A model generated the notes under the pieces. That model searched no databases, had not been told where the DNA came from, and was given only the letters and a program-made list of their open reading frames with translations. This document shows, piece by piece, positions 9,657 to 18,074 of a DNA stretch of 64,000 bases. Every line of letters begins with the position of its first letter. The first letter of the stretch is position 1. This DNA comes from Vibrio tritonius (GTDB lineage Bacteria > Pseudomonadota > Gammaproteobacteria > Enterobacterales > Vibrionaceae). A program made the translations under genes and the position numbers. The stretch lies in contig NZ_AP014636.1 in NCBI RefSeq assembly GCF_001547935.1, forward strand, positions 1,674,001-1,738,000. The letters run 5' to 3'.

Positions 9657-11135
9657 TTATGCTTGATCCAGACGGCCTACTAGTGACAGTTCGAAGTTAG
9701 CACCCATATATTTAAAGTGCGGACGAACAGCTAGAGATACCTGGTACCAACCTGGGTTTCCTTCAACATCGGAAACTTCGATTTTCGCTGCACGCAAAGG
9801 ACGGCGGCTACGAACATCTGCTGGTGGATTTTCCTGATCTGCAACGTACTGTTTGATCCAACCGTTCAACTCACGCTCAAGATCTTGACGCTCTTTCCAA
9901 GAGCCGATTTGTTCGCGTTGTAGCACTTTAATGTAGTGTGCTAGACGGTTGATGATCATCATGTAAGGAAGCTGCGTACCAAGTTTGTAGTTGGTTTCTG
10001 CTTCTTTACCTTCTTTCGTATTCGGGAATACTTTTGGTTTTTGAATTGAGTTTGCAGAGAAGAACGCTGCGTTGTCACTGCCTTTACGCATAGTTAGGGC
10101 AATGAAGCCTTCTTCAGCAAGTTCAAACTCTTTACGGTCAGTGATAAGCACTTCTGTTGGAATCTTAGACTGCAATGCACCCATTGATTCGAACACGTGT
10201 ACAGGAAGATCTTCAACCGCACCGCCACTTTGTGGGCCGATGATGTTTGGACACCAGCGGTACTTAGCAAAGCTGTCAGTTAGACGAGTTGCAAAAGCGA
10301 ATGCAGTGTTACCCCACAAGTAGTGCTCGTGAGAGTCACTTACATTTTCAGTGTAGTTAAAGGTTTTAATTGGGTTTTCTGTTGGGTCGTAAGGAACACG
10401 CAACAAGAAACGTGGTGCAGTAAGGCCAAGATAACGAGCATCTTCAGACTCACGAAGTGCGCGCCACTTAGTGTATTTAGGGCTTTCAAAAATGGATTTT
10501 ACATCTTTGATGTTTGGTAGCTCTTCAAATGAATCGATGCCGAAGAATTCAGGACCAACACTCGAGATGAATGGAGCATGAGCCATAGCGCCAAGTGCGC
10601 CCATGTACTGAAGTAGCTTCATATCTGGTGTCGATGGTGTGAATGAGTAGTTACCAATAATCGCACCTGTTGGTTCACCACCGAATTGACCGTAGCCAGA
10701 AGAGTATACGTGTTTGTATAGACCTGCTTGTGCTGTTTCTGGCGCAAATTCAAAGTCTTCTAGAAGTTCTCCTTTTGTAACATGAAGAATATCTACTTTG
10801 TTGTTTTCACGGAAATCAGTACGGTCAACGAAAAGCTTCAGACCACGCCATGACGATTCTAGTTGTTGATAAGATTCGTTGTGCAGAATCTCATCCATTT
10901 GAGCACTGATTTTTTTATCAAGCTCAACCAACATTTGGTCGACAAGAGATTTGTTTACTGGTTCAGCCGTCTGATCTGAACCAATGAGGTTTTCGATAAA
11001 AGCAGCAACGCCTTTTTTCGCTACGTCATAGCCTTCTTCACTAGGTGCGATGCGAGTTTGAGACATGATTTCGTCGAGCAAGCTACCAGTTGCAGCTAAC
11101 TGACCATTCTCTAAAGCTGAGTCTGTTGTAGACAT
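9657..11135 (-). CDS. tssC: T6SS sheath large subunit TssC/VipB
   Basis: Large subunit of the contractile sheath, polymerising with TssB around the Hcp tube. 492 aa. Family landmarks include LESSWRGLKLFVDRTDF (about 92-108), GAIIGNYSF (about 157), the GNTAFAFATRL segment and a C-terminal PHFKYMGANFELSLVGRLD. The start is an ATG preceded by AGGAAC; 59 nt separate it from tssB. Confidence 0.98.
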   Translation of the reverse strand: MSTTDSALENGQLAATGSLLDEIMSQTRIAPSEEGYDVAKKGVAAFIENLIGSDQTAEPVNKSLVDQMLVELDKKISAQMDEILHNESYQQLESSWRGLKLFVDRTDFRENNKVDILHVTKGELLEDFEFAPETAQAGLYKHVYSSGYGQFGGEPTGAIIGNYSFTPSTPDMKLLQYMGALGAMAHAPFISSVGPEFFGIDSFEELPNIKDVKSIFESPKYTKWRALRESEDARYLGLTAPRFLLRVPYDPTENPIKTFNYTENVSDSHEHYLWGNTAFAFATRLTDSFAKYRWCPNIIGPQSGGAVEDLPVHVFESMGALQSKIPTEVLITDRKEFELAEEGFIALTMRKGSDNAAFFSANSIQKPKVFPNTKEGKEAETNYKLGTQLPYMMIINRLAHYIKVLQREQIGSWKERQDLERELNGWIKQYVADQENPPADVRSRRPLRAAKIEVSDVEGNPGWYQVSLAVRPHFKYMGANFELSLVGRLDQA

Positions 11136-11194
11136 ATGTTTTGTTCCTGAAATAGATTTATGACAAAAGTATTAAGTCAAGCTAAAGCGATGAA

Positions 11195-11692
11195 TCACTC
11201 TTGCTCACTACTAACTAAATTCAATTCAGACAGCAGTTTTTCACGTGACTCTTCAGAGTTAAGAAGGTCTTGCAAACGCTCACGGAATGCTGGGATGTTA
11301 CCTAGCGGACCTTTTAGAGCGACAAGTGCTTCACGCAACTCAATCAACTTTTTCAATTCAGGAACCTGAGACGCGACAGAATCAGGAGCGAAGTCAGCAA
11401 GAGAATTAAAACTGATTTCAACTGGAAGCTCAGCGTCTTCTTCGTCTGTCAGTTTATTCTTCACTGTGGTGCTTAGTTTTAGATTGCTTTCGCGCATCAC
11501 TGCTTCAAAGTTGTTTTTATCAACAGAAACGGTGGTGCGTTCTTCAAGTGGTGTATCTTCGGTATGACCTTTGAAATCACCTACAATTAAGGTTTTAAGT
11601 GGTAATTCCACTTCAGCCTGTGCATCTCCCGTTGCCGGAACATATTTGATATTAATCCGCTCTTTAGGAGCTACACTTCCTTCTTTAGACAT
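11195..11692 (-). CDS. tssB: T6SS sheath small subunit TssB/VipA
   Basis: Small sheath subunit that pairs with TssC; its C-terminal helix region is where ClpV-type unfoldases act in the V. cholerae system. 165 aa starting MSKEGSVAPKERINIKYVPA, with the family motif LPLKTLIVGDF near residue 31. RBS GGAG sits 7 nt before the ATG. It is the first gene of the collinear T6SS block; the 414 bp upstream hold no gene and probably carry the operon promoter. Confidence 0.97.
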   Translation of the reverse strand: MSKEGSVAPKERINIKYVPATGDAQAEVELPLKTLIVGDFKGHTEDTPLEERTTVSVDKNNFEAVMRESNLKLSTTVKNKLTDEEDAELPVEISFNSLADFAPDSVASQVPELKKLIELREALVALKGPLGNIPAFRERLQDLLNSEESREKLLSELNLVSSEQE

Positions 11693-12106
11693 GTTATGTC
11701 TCCACTACCTATGCCAATCGTTGTTAATGAATTTGACTATGTATGCGCAACCATACCCATACTTAGTCCGACGTTATTTCTATATCCAATGTATTTGATA
11801 TAACCGTACAAATATCAGTAGCTTTAAGCCGATTTATTTATTTCGCTACCAAAAGTAATTTATCTTATTTAAGCCTGTACGATTATTTATATAATATTTA
11901 ATTTGTTGCATTAACTGCGTTGAACAATATACAACCTATAGATTATTTATTCAACGACCAAGCAACTTTTTACCCAGCTATTCTATTCACTCAATGAGCA
12001 AACTCATCGCATCAATTTAGTAAAATATGATCTAGTTTCCAAAAATAACTTTGCTAACAATACTCTTGAATAATGGGGTGGTGCAATTTTACCACTCGTC
12101 ACCCGG
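11693..12106. other. AT-rich intergenic region upstream of tssB
   Basis: No ORF with a credible RBS was found on either strand. The sequence is clearly more AT-rich than the flanking genes. It must hold the promoter of the tssB-tssH operon unless transcription reads through from the Sel1 gene. Just after the Sel1 stop there is an imperfect GAGTGGT...ACCAC stem without a T-run. I could not place a promoter convincingly. Confidence 0.6.
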
Positions 12107-13138
12107 TTAAATATCCCAATAAAGATCATGGTTATAAAAAGCTTGTTGCTTTTTCAATTTAACTTCAATCGCTTTCGACTTTTCAACATCTTTGGGTGAA
12201 ATGGTTTTCATAATATCTGAGTAATGTCTTTCTACGTTTTGGTATAGAACATCTAGTCTGTCTGTACCTGCTGTTTCAAGGTATACGTCATAGTAAGCCT
12301 TGGCCTTAGCTAAATCTTCTTGGATAAAGGAGTAATTGCTGCTGTAACCACTCAAAATGATTGCAACTGCCGCTAACGAAGTTAAATCACCTTCCTTAAC
12401 AGCCCTTTCACGCCATTTAAATGCTTCTTGGTAATTACCTTCATCTTCCAAACGCTGGATATAATTACGTATGGCTGGCATGTAACCTGTATCGGCTGCT
12501 TGCTCGTACAGTTTACTAACGGCTTTATCACGACCACCTGGTAATAGGTAAGTGCCAGCACCTTGCTCTAGTTCAGCTGCTTTTTGCATTAATGCCCTTG
12601 GCACATCAAACGTCATCGATTTTTTTAAGTAATATTCTGACAGTTCCGGGGCTGATTTTTCGTAATACTGAGCCAGGCCGTACAACGCTTGAGCTGGGTC
12701 GGTTTGACCTAGTGTAACAAGTGCATCATGGTAATGATTTTGCCAGTATTTTCTTTCTCGAATACGCAGCCAATCACCTTTTAAGTAAAGATGCTGCATC
12801 GCCTGACGATTACCCTCACGGGCTGCTTTAAGTAAATATTCCTGAGCCTTTGGAGGTGTACGAATAGTGGTGTTGTAGTTAGACAACTCCATTGCATACA
12901 AGTACGCAGCCTGTGCATCACCTTTATCTGCCGCATATTTCAAAAATGGACGGGCTTTGATATTTTTTAATTGAGCTCTCAGCAACTTACCTTCTTGATA
13001 AGCCTGAGTCGCAGTCATTTTTTCCATCTCATACACTTGTTGTGTATTCTGAGACTCTGCAGCGACAGCGGAAGCGGCAACGCCCGAAAGGAGAAGCCAA
13101 GTCGCTACAAATTGTTTTGCTGTTAAAGACACTACCAT
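12107..13138 (-). CDS. Sel1-repeat (TPR-like) exported protein upstream of T6SS
   Basis: 343 aa. N-terminal Sec signal peptide (about 1-27, cleavage after SAVAA), then helical Sel1/TPR-type repeats: for example AADKGDAQAAYLYAMELS, KAAREGNRQAMQHLY and EQAADTGYMPAIRNYIQRL, between about residues 65 and 290. Such proteins act as protein-protein scaffolds, here predicted in the periplasm. It lies 414 bp upstream of tssB on the same strand, so an accessory or regulatory link to T6SS is possible but unproven. Its upstream region holds a separate 20-codon ORF followed by an intrinsic terminator, so it probably has its own promoter. Confidence 0.85.
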   Translation of the reverse strand: MVVSLTAKQFVATWLLLSGVAASAVAAESQNTQQVYEMEKMTATQAYQEGKLLRAQLKNIKARPFLKYAADKGDAQAAYLYAMELSNYNTTIRTPPKAQEYLLKAAREGNRQAMQHLYLKGDWLRIRERKYWQNHYHDALVTLGQTDPAQALYGLAQYYEKSAPELSEYYLKKSMTFDVPRALMQKAAELEQGAGTYLLPGGRDKAVSKLYEQAADTGYMPAIRNYIQRLEDEGNYQEAFKWRERAVKEGDLTSLAAVAIILSGYSSNYSFIQEDLAKAKAYYDVYLETAGTDRLDVLYQNVERHYSDIMKTISPKDVEKSKAIEVKLKKQQAFYNHDLYWDI

Positions 13139-13171
13139 TCACCTTCAGTTATCACGAAAATCTTGTACTGT

Positions 13172-13196
13172 ACAAAAACCTTGCCTAAGGTTTATC
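13172..13196 (-). terminator. Intrinsic terminator after the 20-codon ORF
   Basis: On the minus strand AAACCTT pairs with AAGGTTT around a 4-nt AGGC loop, followed by a short U-run. It lies between the small ORF and the Sel1 gene and could end the small transcript or attenuate readthrough. Confidence 0.55.
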
Positions 13197-13227
13197 GTCG
13201 TTTTTGGTCTGTTTGAACGTCGATTTT

Positions 13228-13290
13228 CTAACCGAATGCTGCTTTAACATAAGTCATGATGCTTGTACGCCATGCTTGGATGTTGCTCAT
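13228..13290 (-). CDS. Putative 20-aa small protein
   Basis: ATG...TAG encoding 20 residues that begin MSNIQAWRTS and end VKAAFG. A GGAG Shine-Dalgarno lies 7 nt before the ATG, better than most real genes nearby, and an intrinsic terminator follows about 35 nt after the stop. The peptide has two Arg/Lys and many hydrophobic residues spaced to give an amphipathic helix. I do not recognise it. It may be an independent small protein, a leader peptide for the downstream Sel1 gene, or part of a dual-function RNA. Coding potential rests only on the RBS, frame and terminator context. Confidence 0.45.
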   Translation of the reverse strand: MSNIQAWRTSIMTYVKAAFG

Positions 13291-14102
13291 ATCAATTCTC
13301 CGTAAGCCTTTATTTTCAATAGTTGAGATTGGTATTTAGCAATAGCAAGTCACCTTATCTAATCAATGCGCCTGCTTCGTTGATACGTATTCGACTTGCC
13401 TAGCCATTGCAAGTTACCGAAGGGTATCTTCTTATTTTACCTACACTTTATAATGCCAACTCTTTGTAGTCATAATGAGTCTCCACATTGATACGGGAAG
13501 ACAAATGGTTAGCTAAAACAAAGTGCGACATATAATGGATCAAAATCGTCAAAAAATAATCACTTCTTAAGAGTAATGTACAAATTTTGGGATAGACATT
13601 CCAAATTAATAGTTTTAACTGTATTTTTACTTTGTAATTTTACGGTCAATTTTCATTTGTAGAATTAAATATAAAAATTACAAATATATATTTTAATTAT
13701 TCTGGATAGATATCTAATTAATGATTAATATTTTAAACCAGCAAACAAAACCATGACACAAGCCAAATCCTCTGACAGTAAATTTACAATAGAGCATTAA
13801 ACAATGGAGGAATATCACATTTTATAAACAATAATATTTTAGTGCCTAATATCAATTGTGTGAATACACCGAAGAAACCTCAAAATTCTGTGCCCTCGAG
13901 AGGGTAGCACTATTAAGCAAAACACTGATTTGAAAATAGTTTGAAAAGAAGTAACACGGCATAAGAGCTTATCAGTAAGCTCCCTTCTGGACAAAAGCAC
14001 GAATGACGATACCTTTCGTGATTGCGCTAGAAAAACAGACCATAATAAAAGTCACAAACCTAGAATCTGAAAAACCACTTGTGACCTATGGCAATGAAAG
14101 GA
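13291..14102. other. AT-rich intergenic region (812 bp)
   Basis: No substantial ORF. 13339-13405 holds an imperfect inverted repeat (GCAATAGCAAGTC against GACTTGCCTAGCCATTGC) in the leader of the small ORF. A 10-codon ORF at 13441-13473 (minus) has a GGAG RBS. A CACGAA/TTCGTG stem lies near 14000. The middle section (13550-13850) is very AT-rich, which suggests nucleoid-protein binding, but this is inference. Confidence 0.5.
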
Positions 14103-14519
14103 TTAAAACTCTTGGTTCATCTGGCGCAACATGTCACTTAATACTTGCTGCTGCTCAGGTGAAAAGTGGCGGGTGAGATCTTCGGTTAACTGGAGATGCA
14201 ACACATTGTGTGTTTGAAAGACCTGCTGGCCTTCATCTGTCAACGCAACCAAAATAGAGCGGCGGTCGCCTTCTAAAGAATGACGTTCAATAAGACCGGC
14301 TTTAACCAGTTTATCCACTTGAACGGTTAACGTTCCCGTCGTAATACCCAAACGATTAGCCAACTCTTTCATCCGCATAGCGCCGTGACTGCCAAGCACC
14401 TCTAACGTGTGCACTTGTGCCAAGGAGAACGGAGTATCTTTCACGACCGCTTGTTCCCACGACGACATCTTGTCATAGAACTCTGTAAGCAAATTATTTA
14501 AGTCGGCTAATGGCTGCAT
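14103..14519 (-). CDS. MarR-family transcriptional regulator
   Basis: 138-aa winged-helix dimeric repressor. The HTH covers about residues 28-95 (LANRLGITTGTLTVQVDKLVKAGLIERHSLEGDRRSI), including the typical wing D-R-R-S. It starts 2 nt after the cation-efflux gene, so it is the second gene of a two-gene operon. Two copies of a 13-bp palindrome (15477-15489 and 15509-15521) flank the presumed promoter of the operon and are the likely binding sites, giving autoregulation and control of the transporter. The ligand is unknown; a metal is a reasonable guess from the neighbour. Confidence 0.88.
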   Translation of the reverse strand: MQPLADLNNLLTEFYDKMSSWEQAVVKDTPFSLAQVHTLEVLGSHGAMRMKELANRLGITTGTLTVQVDKLVKAGLIERHSLEGDRRSILVALTDEGQQVFQTHNVLHLQLTEDLTRHFSPEQQQVLSDMLRQMNQEF

Positions 14520-14521
14520 CT

Positions 14522-15466
14522 TTACCTGCCTGATGGCTGTACCTCAATCGTTAAGTGGCTGATCTTATCAAATTCTTCTAACTCATGTCTAAAAAAGGCG
14601 ACATCTTTACCGTTGTCAGAAACCAGCGTCATCATCGCTGCATAATGATTAGCACTCACTTTCCACATATGGAGATCTTGCACGGTCGCTCCACTTTGAA
14701 CAATTTTAGCTAGGATAAGTTGCTCATATTTTTCATCTACTTGAGCATCCAGCAATATTGGCGCCGTTTGACGTAGTAAACCCCACGCCCACTTAGTGAT
14801 GACTAATGCACCAACGATACCCATAATAGGATCAAGCCATACCCAACCTAAATATTTCCCCACAATCAGAGCAACAATAGCCAACACCGAGGTTAAAGCG
14901 TCAGCCAAGACATGCATGTAAGCCGCTTTAATATTGTGGTCTTCATGGTGGTGAGCATGGGAATGTCCATGCTCATGATGGTCATGATGGTCATGATGGT
15001 CATGATGGTCATGATGGTCATGATGGTCATGCAATAGGAACATACTAACTACATTGACCGTCAAGCCTATTACCGCAACAAAAATCGCCTCATTGAATTC
15101 AATAGTTTGAGGACTGAATAAGCGATGAATGGATTCCACCACCATCAATAGCGCCACAATTTCTAACCCAACAGCGCTAGTGAAGCCCCCCAGTACACTC
15201 ACTTTACCAGTGCCAAAAGAATAGTGGCGTGAATCCTGGTTTTTTCGAGAATAACGCAACGCAAAAAGGGTAATACAGAAAGCAGCGGCGTGGGTGCCCA
15301 TATGCCAGCCATCGGCCAGCAGCGCCATGGAACCAAATAGAGAACCTGCGGTTATCTCTACGGTCATGGTAATAACCGTTAAAAGCAGGACATAAAGGGT
15401 TTGCTTTTCCCCTTCGGTATTACTATAGGAAAAGGTATGTGATTTCGAACAAAGAGTCGTAGCCAT
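14522..15466 (-). CDS. Cation diffusion facilitator (CDF) metal efflux protein, His-rich
   Basis: 314-aa inner-membrane divalent metal/H+ antiporter (ZitB/DmeF type). Six transmembrane segments; the first pair contains the metal site residues in LLADGWHMGTHA (about 51-62) and a later helix has HVLADALTSV. Between TM4 and TM5 is a cytoplasmic His loop (about 145-180) made of repeated HDH units followed by HEHGHSHAHHHED, encoded by a 9-bp tandem repeat. The CDF C-terminal domain follows. First gene of an operon with a MarR regulator. Confidence 0.93.
   Translation of the reverse strand: MATTLCSKSHTFSYSNTEGEKQTLYVLLLTVITMTVEITAGSLFGSMALLADGWHMGTHAAAFCITLFALRYSRKNQDSRHYSFGTGKVSVLGGFTSAVGLEIVALLMVVESIHRLFSPQTIEFNEAIFVAVIGLTVNVVSMFLLHDHHDHHDHHDHHDHHDHHEHGHSHAHHHEDHNIKAAYMHVLADALTSVLAIVALIVGKYLGWVWLDPIMGIVGALVITKWAWGLLRQTAPILLDAQVDEKYEQLILAKIVQSGATVQDLHMWKVSANHYAAMMTLVSDNGKDVAFFRHELEEFDKISHLTIEVQPSGR
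14973..15031 (-). repeat. 9-bp tandem repeat coding the His loop
   Basis: About six and a half copies of TCATGATGG (plus strand) inside the CDF gene. Each unit encodes three residues (HDH), so copy-number change by slippage would lengthen or shorten the metal-binding loop without changing frame. Confidence 0.95.
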
Positions 15467-15476
15467 GGTTAAATAC

Positions 15477-15521
15477 TTTGATTATCAAATTTTCTAAAGT
15501 CTAGTTAGTTTGATTATCAAA
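15477..15521. promoter_or_regulatory. Paired MarR-type operators
   Basis: TTTGATTATCAAA occurs exactly at 15477-15489 and again at 15509-15521. Each is a perfect 6+1+6 palindrome, and their centres are 32 bp apart (about three helical turns). They lie immediately upstream of the CDF-marR operon start at 15466. A TTGATA-like -35 element lies in the distal copy on the minus strand, so a bound repressor would cover the promoter. Confidence 0.75.
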
Positions 15522-15617
15522 GTAAAGTTACTCATTGATAAATTTAAATCCTCTGGCATTTCGATCTTGCATCGGTACAATGCCTGCGTCTCAACCACTA
15601 GTGCCTACAATTACGCC

Positions 15618-17321
15618 ATGCAATCTAAAAACTCTTGTTTCACACCTTTCTTATCTGATGTCTCTGCGATAGCACTACCGGAAAAGTTTACTTATCCATT
15701 TTGCTACGAACCGCACCCACTATGTGAAATGGCCGCTAAACAGCTTCAGCAACATTTGCTCGAACAGAGTGATTGGTCGCATCCGTTTGGTTTAGATAGT
15801 GAAGGTCGTCTCGATGAGAAAAACGGTGATTACAATGGAAAAATGTTTGGCGTATTAGTGGTAAAAAACGCGCAAGGTGCACTGGGTTTTTTGTCTGCTT
15901 TTTCTGGACTACTCGCCGATCAACTCATTCAACCAGGATTTGTTCCGCCCGTTTACGATCGACTCTCTGGAGCAACGCTATTTCGTCAAGAGGCAGACGA
16001 AATCGCTGCAATTAATCAGCAAGTGAAATCTTTAGAGCAAAGCCAACAGCGTGAACATCTTCTGCGCCAGCTAGCAAGGTTAGAAAAAGAGGCTCAACAA
16101 GAAACTGAAGCTCTACGCCTCACCATTATTGAGCAACGAAAACTTCGTAAGGCTGAACGAGAATCCATTGCACAAAATAGCCCCAATTCCCTTCAGGAAG
16201 AACGCTTAGCGCAATTGGCACGTGAAAGTGTCGCAGAGAAACGTCGCCAACAAGAGCTTAAAGCTCATTGGTTGCAGATACACAATGAAGTGAATGTTAA
16301 GATCGAAGCATTTGAAAGCCAACTAGCCGATCTGAAGCAAGAGCGCAAGCATCGCTCGGCAAAACTTCAACAACATCTTTTTGAGCAATATCAACTACTA
16401 AATTGCTCTGGAGAAACCAAATCATTACTGGATATTTTTGCTGAGTTCCCCAAATTGACACCACCGGCGGGTTCTGGAGAATGCGCAGCCCCCAAACTGC
16501 TGCAGTATGCCTTTAAGCATCAATTTACGCCTATTTGCATGGCTGAGTTTTGGTGGGGTAAATCGCCAAAATCTGAAATTCGTCAGCACAAAAAATACTA
16601 TCCAGCTTGCCAGAACAAGTGTTTTCCTATTCTTTCTCATATGCTTAAAAACATGACTCTGGACGATAACCCATTACTGCAAAATCCAGCGCAAGATAAA
16701 GAAATTGAAATCCTCTATCAAGATGAAGCGATTGTTGTCGTCAACAAACCAGCCGAACTACTTTCCGTTCCTGGCGTTCACATCAAAGACTCAGTAGCAA
16801 CTCGTCTGACGGAGCGATTTTCCGATAAAGAAGGGCTATTTGTGTTACATCGCCTCGACATGTCAACTTCAGGTTTACTGGTATTTGCACTGACTAAACG
16901 AGCCAATAAACAACTGCAAAAACAGTTCATTACAAGACAAGTGAAAAAACGCTACGTTGCGATTCTTAGCGGGAAAGTCAACGAACAACACGGCGAAATT
17001 ACTCTACCGTTGAGAGGTGATTTAAACGATCGACCACGTCAAATTGTCTGTTTAGAACACGGTAAGCCGGCACTAACCACCTGGGAATGTATCGCTCAAG
17101 AAAATGATGGCAGCAGCCGTGTTTATCTTTATCCTCATACCGGCCGAACCCATCAATTGAGAGTACACTGTGCACATAGTCAGGGGCTCAATTTACCAAT
17201 CAAAGGTGACGACCTATATGGAACAAAAGCTGATCGCCTCCATTTACATGCGGAGCAGCTTAGCTTTACTCATCCATATACTCGACAACCGATGACTTTT
17301 ACCGCCAAGCCCGACTTCTAA
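15618..17321 (+). CDS. RluA-family pseudouridine synthase with N-terminal coiled coil
   Basis: 567 aa from the ATG at 15618 (MQSKNSCFTPF). An in-frame start at 15510 would fall in the MarR operators, so it is rejected. The C-terminal domain (about 350-560) is an RluA-type synthase: EAIVVVNKPAELLSVPG, the catalytic HRLDMSTSGLLVFALT (Asp at about 414) and TGRTHQLRVH. The N-terminal half, specific to this subgroup, has a conserved first 110 residues and a long Arg/Glu/Gln-rich coiled coil (about 125-265). It modifies uridine in rRNA or tRNA, but which site is not predictable here. No clear RBS is visible. Confidence 0.9.
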   Translation: MQSKNSCFTPFLSDVSAIALPEKFTYPFCYEPHPLCEMAAKQLQQHLLEQSDWSHPFGLDSEGRLDEKNGDYNGKMFGVLVVKNAQGALGFLSAFSGLLADQLIQPGFVPPVYDRLSGATLFRQEADEIAAINQQVKSLEQSQQREHLLRQLARLEKEAQQETEALRLTIIEQRKLRKAERESIAQNSPNSLQEERLAQLARESVAEKRRQQELKAHWLQIHNEVNVKIEAFESQLADLKQERKHRSAKLQQHLFEQYQLLNCSGETKSLLDIFAEFPKLTPPAGSGECAAPKLLQYAFKHQFTPICMAEFWWGKSPKSEIRQHKKYYPACQNKCFPILSHMLKNMTLDDNPLLQNPAQDKEIEILYQDEAIVVVNKPAELLSVPGVHIKDSVATRLTERFSDKEGLFVLHRLDMSTSGLLVFALTKRANKQLQKQFITRQVKKRYVAILSGKVNEQHGEITLPLRGDLNDRPRQIVCLEHGKPALTTWECIAQENDGSSRVYLYPHTGRTHQLRVHCAHSQGLNLPIKGDDLYGTKADRLHLHAEQLSFTHPYTRQPMTFTAKPDF

Positions 17322-17375
17322 GAAAACCAAGCGACGAGCAAGGAAGCCTCTCGAAAAAATGCTTAGCAAACAGAC

Positions 17376-17390
17376 TAGACGACTGGTCTA
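17376..17390. promoter_or_regulatory. NemR-type operator upstream of tetR gene
   Basis: TAGAC-N5-GTCTA (TAGACGACTGGTCTA), 22 bp before the TetR start. The same half-sites with the same spacing recur at 18043-18057 before the reductase gene, so both are probably bound by the product encoded between them. Confidence 0.75.
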
Positions 17391-17411
17391 TTCTCAACTA
17401 TAGTTACCAAT

Positions 17412-17999
17412 ATGAACAGTAAAACACTCGATACTCGACAACATATCCTCGACGTGGGCTATCAGCTTGTCGCGAAAAAAGGATTCACCGGGATGGGACT
17501 GGCAGAACTCTTAAAGAATGCCGATGTACCCAAGGGATCCTTTTATCATTATTTTCAATCTAAAGAACAATTTGGCGAAGCTTTGTTAGAAGATTACTTC
17601 GCTCGCTATGTTGAAAAAATCGATGCCCTGTTTTACCACTCGGATGGCAATTTCTATCAACGCATCATGCGCTACTGGCATTACTGGGCTGAACACAACA
17701 GTAATCAATGTGATCAAGGGCAGTGCTTAGTCGTCAAGTTAGCAGGTGAAGTCACGGATCTCTCCGAGCCAATGCGGTTAGTCTTTCTAAAAGGGACCAA
17801 TAAGATTATTGCTATGCTTGCTGATTGCATCGAACATGGCATAAAAGCCGGAGATATCAGCCCATTAGATAGCAATGTGATGGCCGAGCGACTGTATGAT
17901 TTATGGCTTGGAGCAAGCTTACTTAATAAAATTCGTCAGGATGATTCCAGTTTGCAACTCGCGCTACAAACCACTGAGCAATGGCTCAACGGTAACTAA
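17412..17999 (+). CDS. nemR: TetR-family regulator, NemR-like
   Basis: 195 aa. N-terminal HTH (about 8-60) with GFTGMGLAELLKNADVPKGSFYHYF, closely matching E. coli NemR. A Cys in QGQCLVVKLAGEV aligns with the redox/electrophile-sensing Cys of NemR. E. coli NemR represses electrophile-detoxification genes and is released by reactive chlorine, quinones and methylglyoxal. Here the downstream genes are a CurA-like reductase and a GST, which fits the same role. Palindromic operators at 17376 and 18043 indicate autoregulation and control of the downstream pair. An intrinsic terminator follows, so the reductase has its own promoter. Orthology rather than mere similarity is inferred. Confidence 0.82.
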   Translation: MNSKTLDTRQHILDVGYQLVAKKGFTGMGLAELLKNADVPKGSFYHYFQSKEQFGEALLEDYFARYVEKIDALFYHSDGNFYQRIMRYWHYWAEHNSNQCDQGQCLVVKLAGEVTDLSEPMRLVFLKGTNKIIAMLADCIEHGIKAGDISPLDSNVMAERLYDLWLGASLLNKIRQDDSSLQLALQTTEQWLNGN

Positions 18000-18004
18000 T
18001 TATT

Positions 18005-18030
18005 GATCCGCTTAAAAAAGCGGATTTTTT
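18005..18030 (+). terminator. Intrinsic terminator after nemR-like gene
   Basis: Stem ATCCGCTT / AAGCGGAT (18006-18013 with 18018-18025), A4 loop, then a T-run. Confidence 0.85.
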
Positions 18031-18042
18031 ACCCTACACAAC

Positions 18043-18057
18043 TAGACGACCGGTCTA
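18043..18057. promoter_or_regulatory. NemR-type operator upstream of curA-like gene
   Basis: TAGACGACCGGTCTA: half-sites TAGAC and GTCTA with N5, identical in architecture to the site at 17376. It ends 4 nt before the AAGGAGG ribosome binding site of the reductase gene. Confidence 0.78.
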
Positions 18058-18074
18058 ATAAAGGAGGCTCATTT

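Noticed and set aside
11700..11770. Possible sigma54 promoter (TGG...TTGC) upstream of tssB
   Set aside because: The GG and GC elements do not have the required spacing together with matching flanks. A GG-rich string is present but the -12 element is poor.
14973..15031. CRISPR-like repeat array
   Set aside because: The units are 9 bp, contiguous without spacers, and lie in frame within a coding sequence.
15510..15617. Longer start for the pseudouridine synthase
   Set aside because: It begins inside the MarR operator, lacks an RBS, and the family-like N-terminus starts at 15618.
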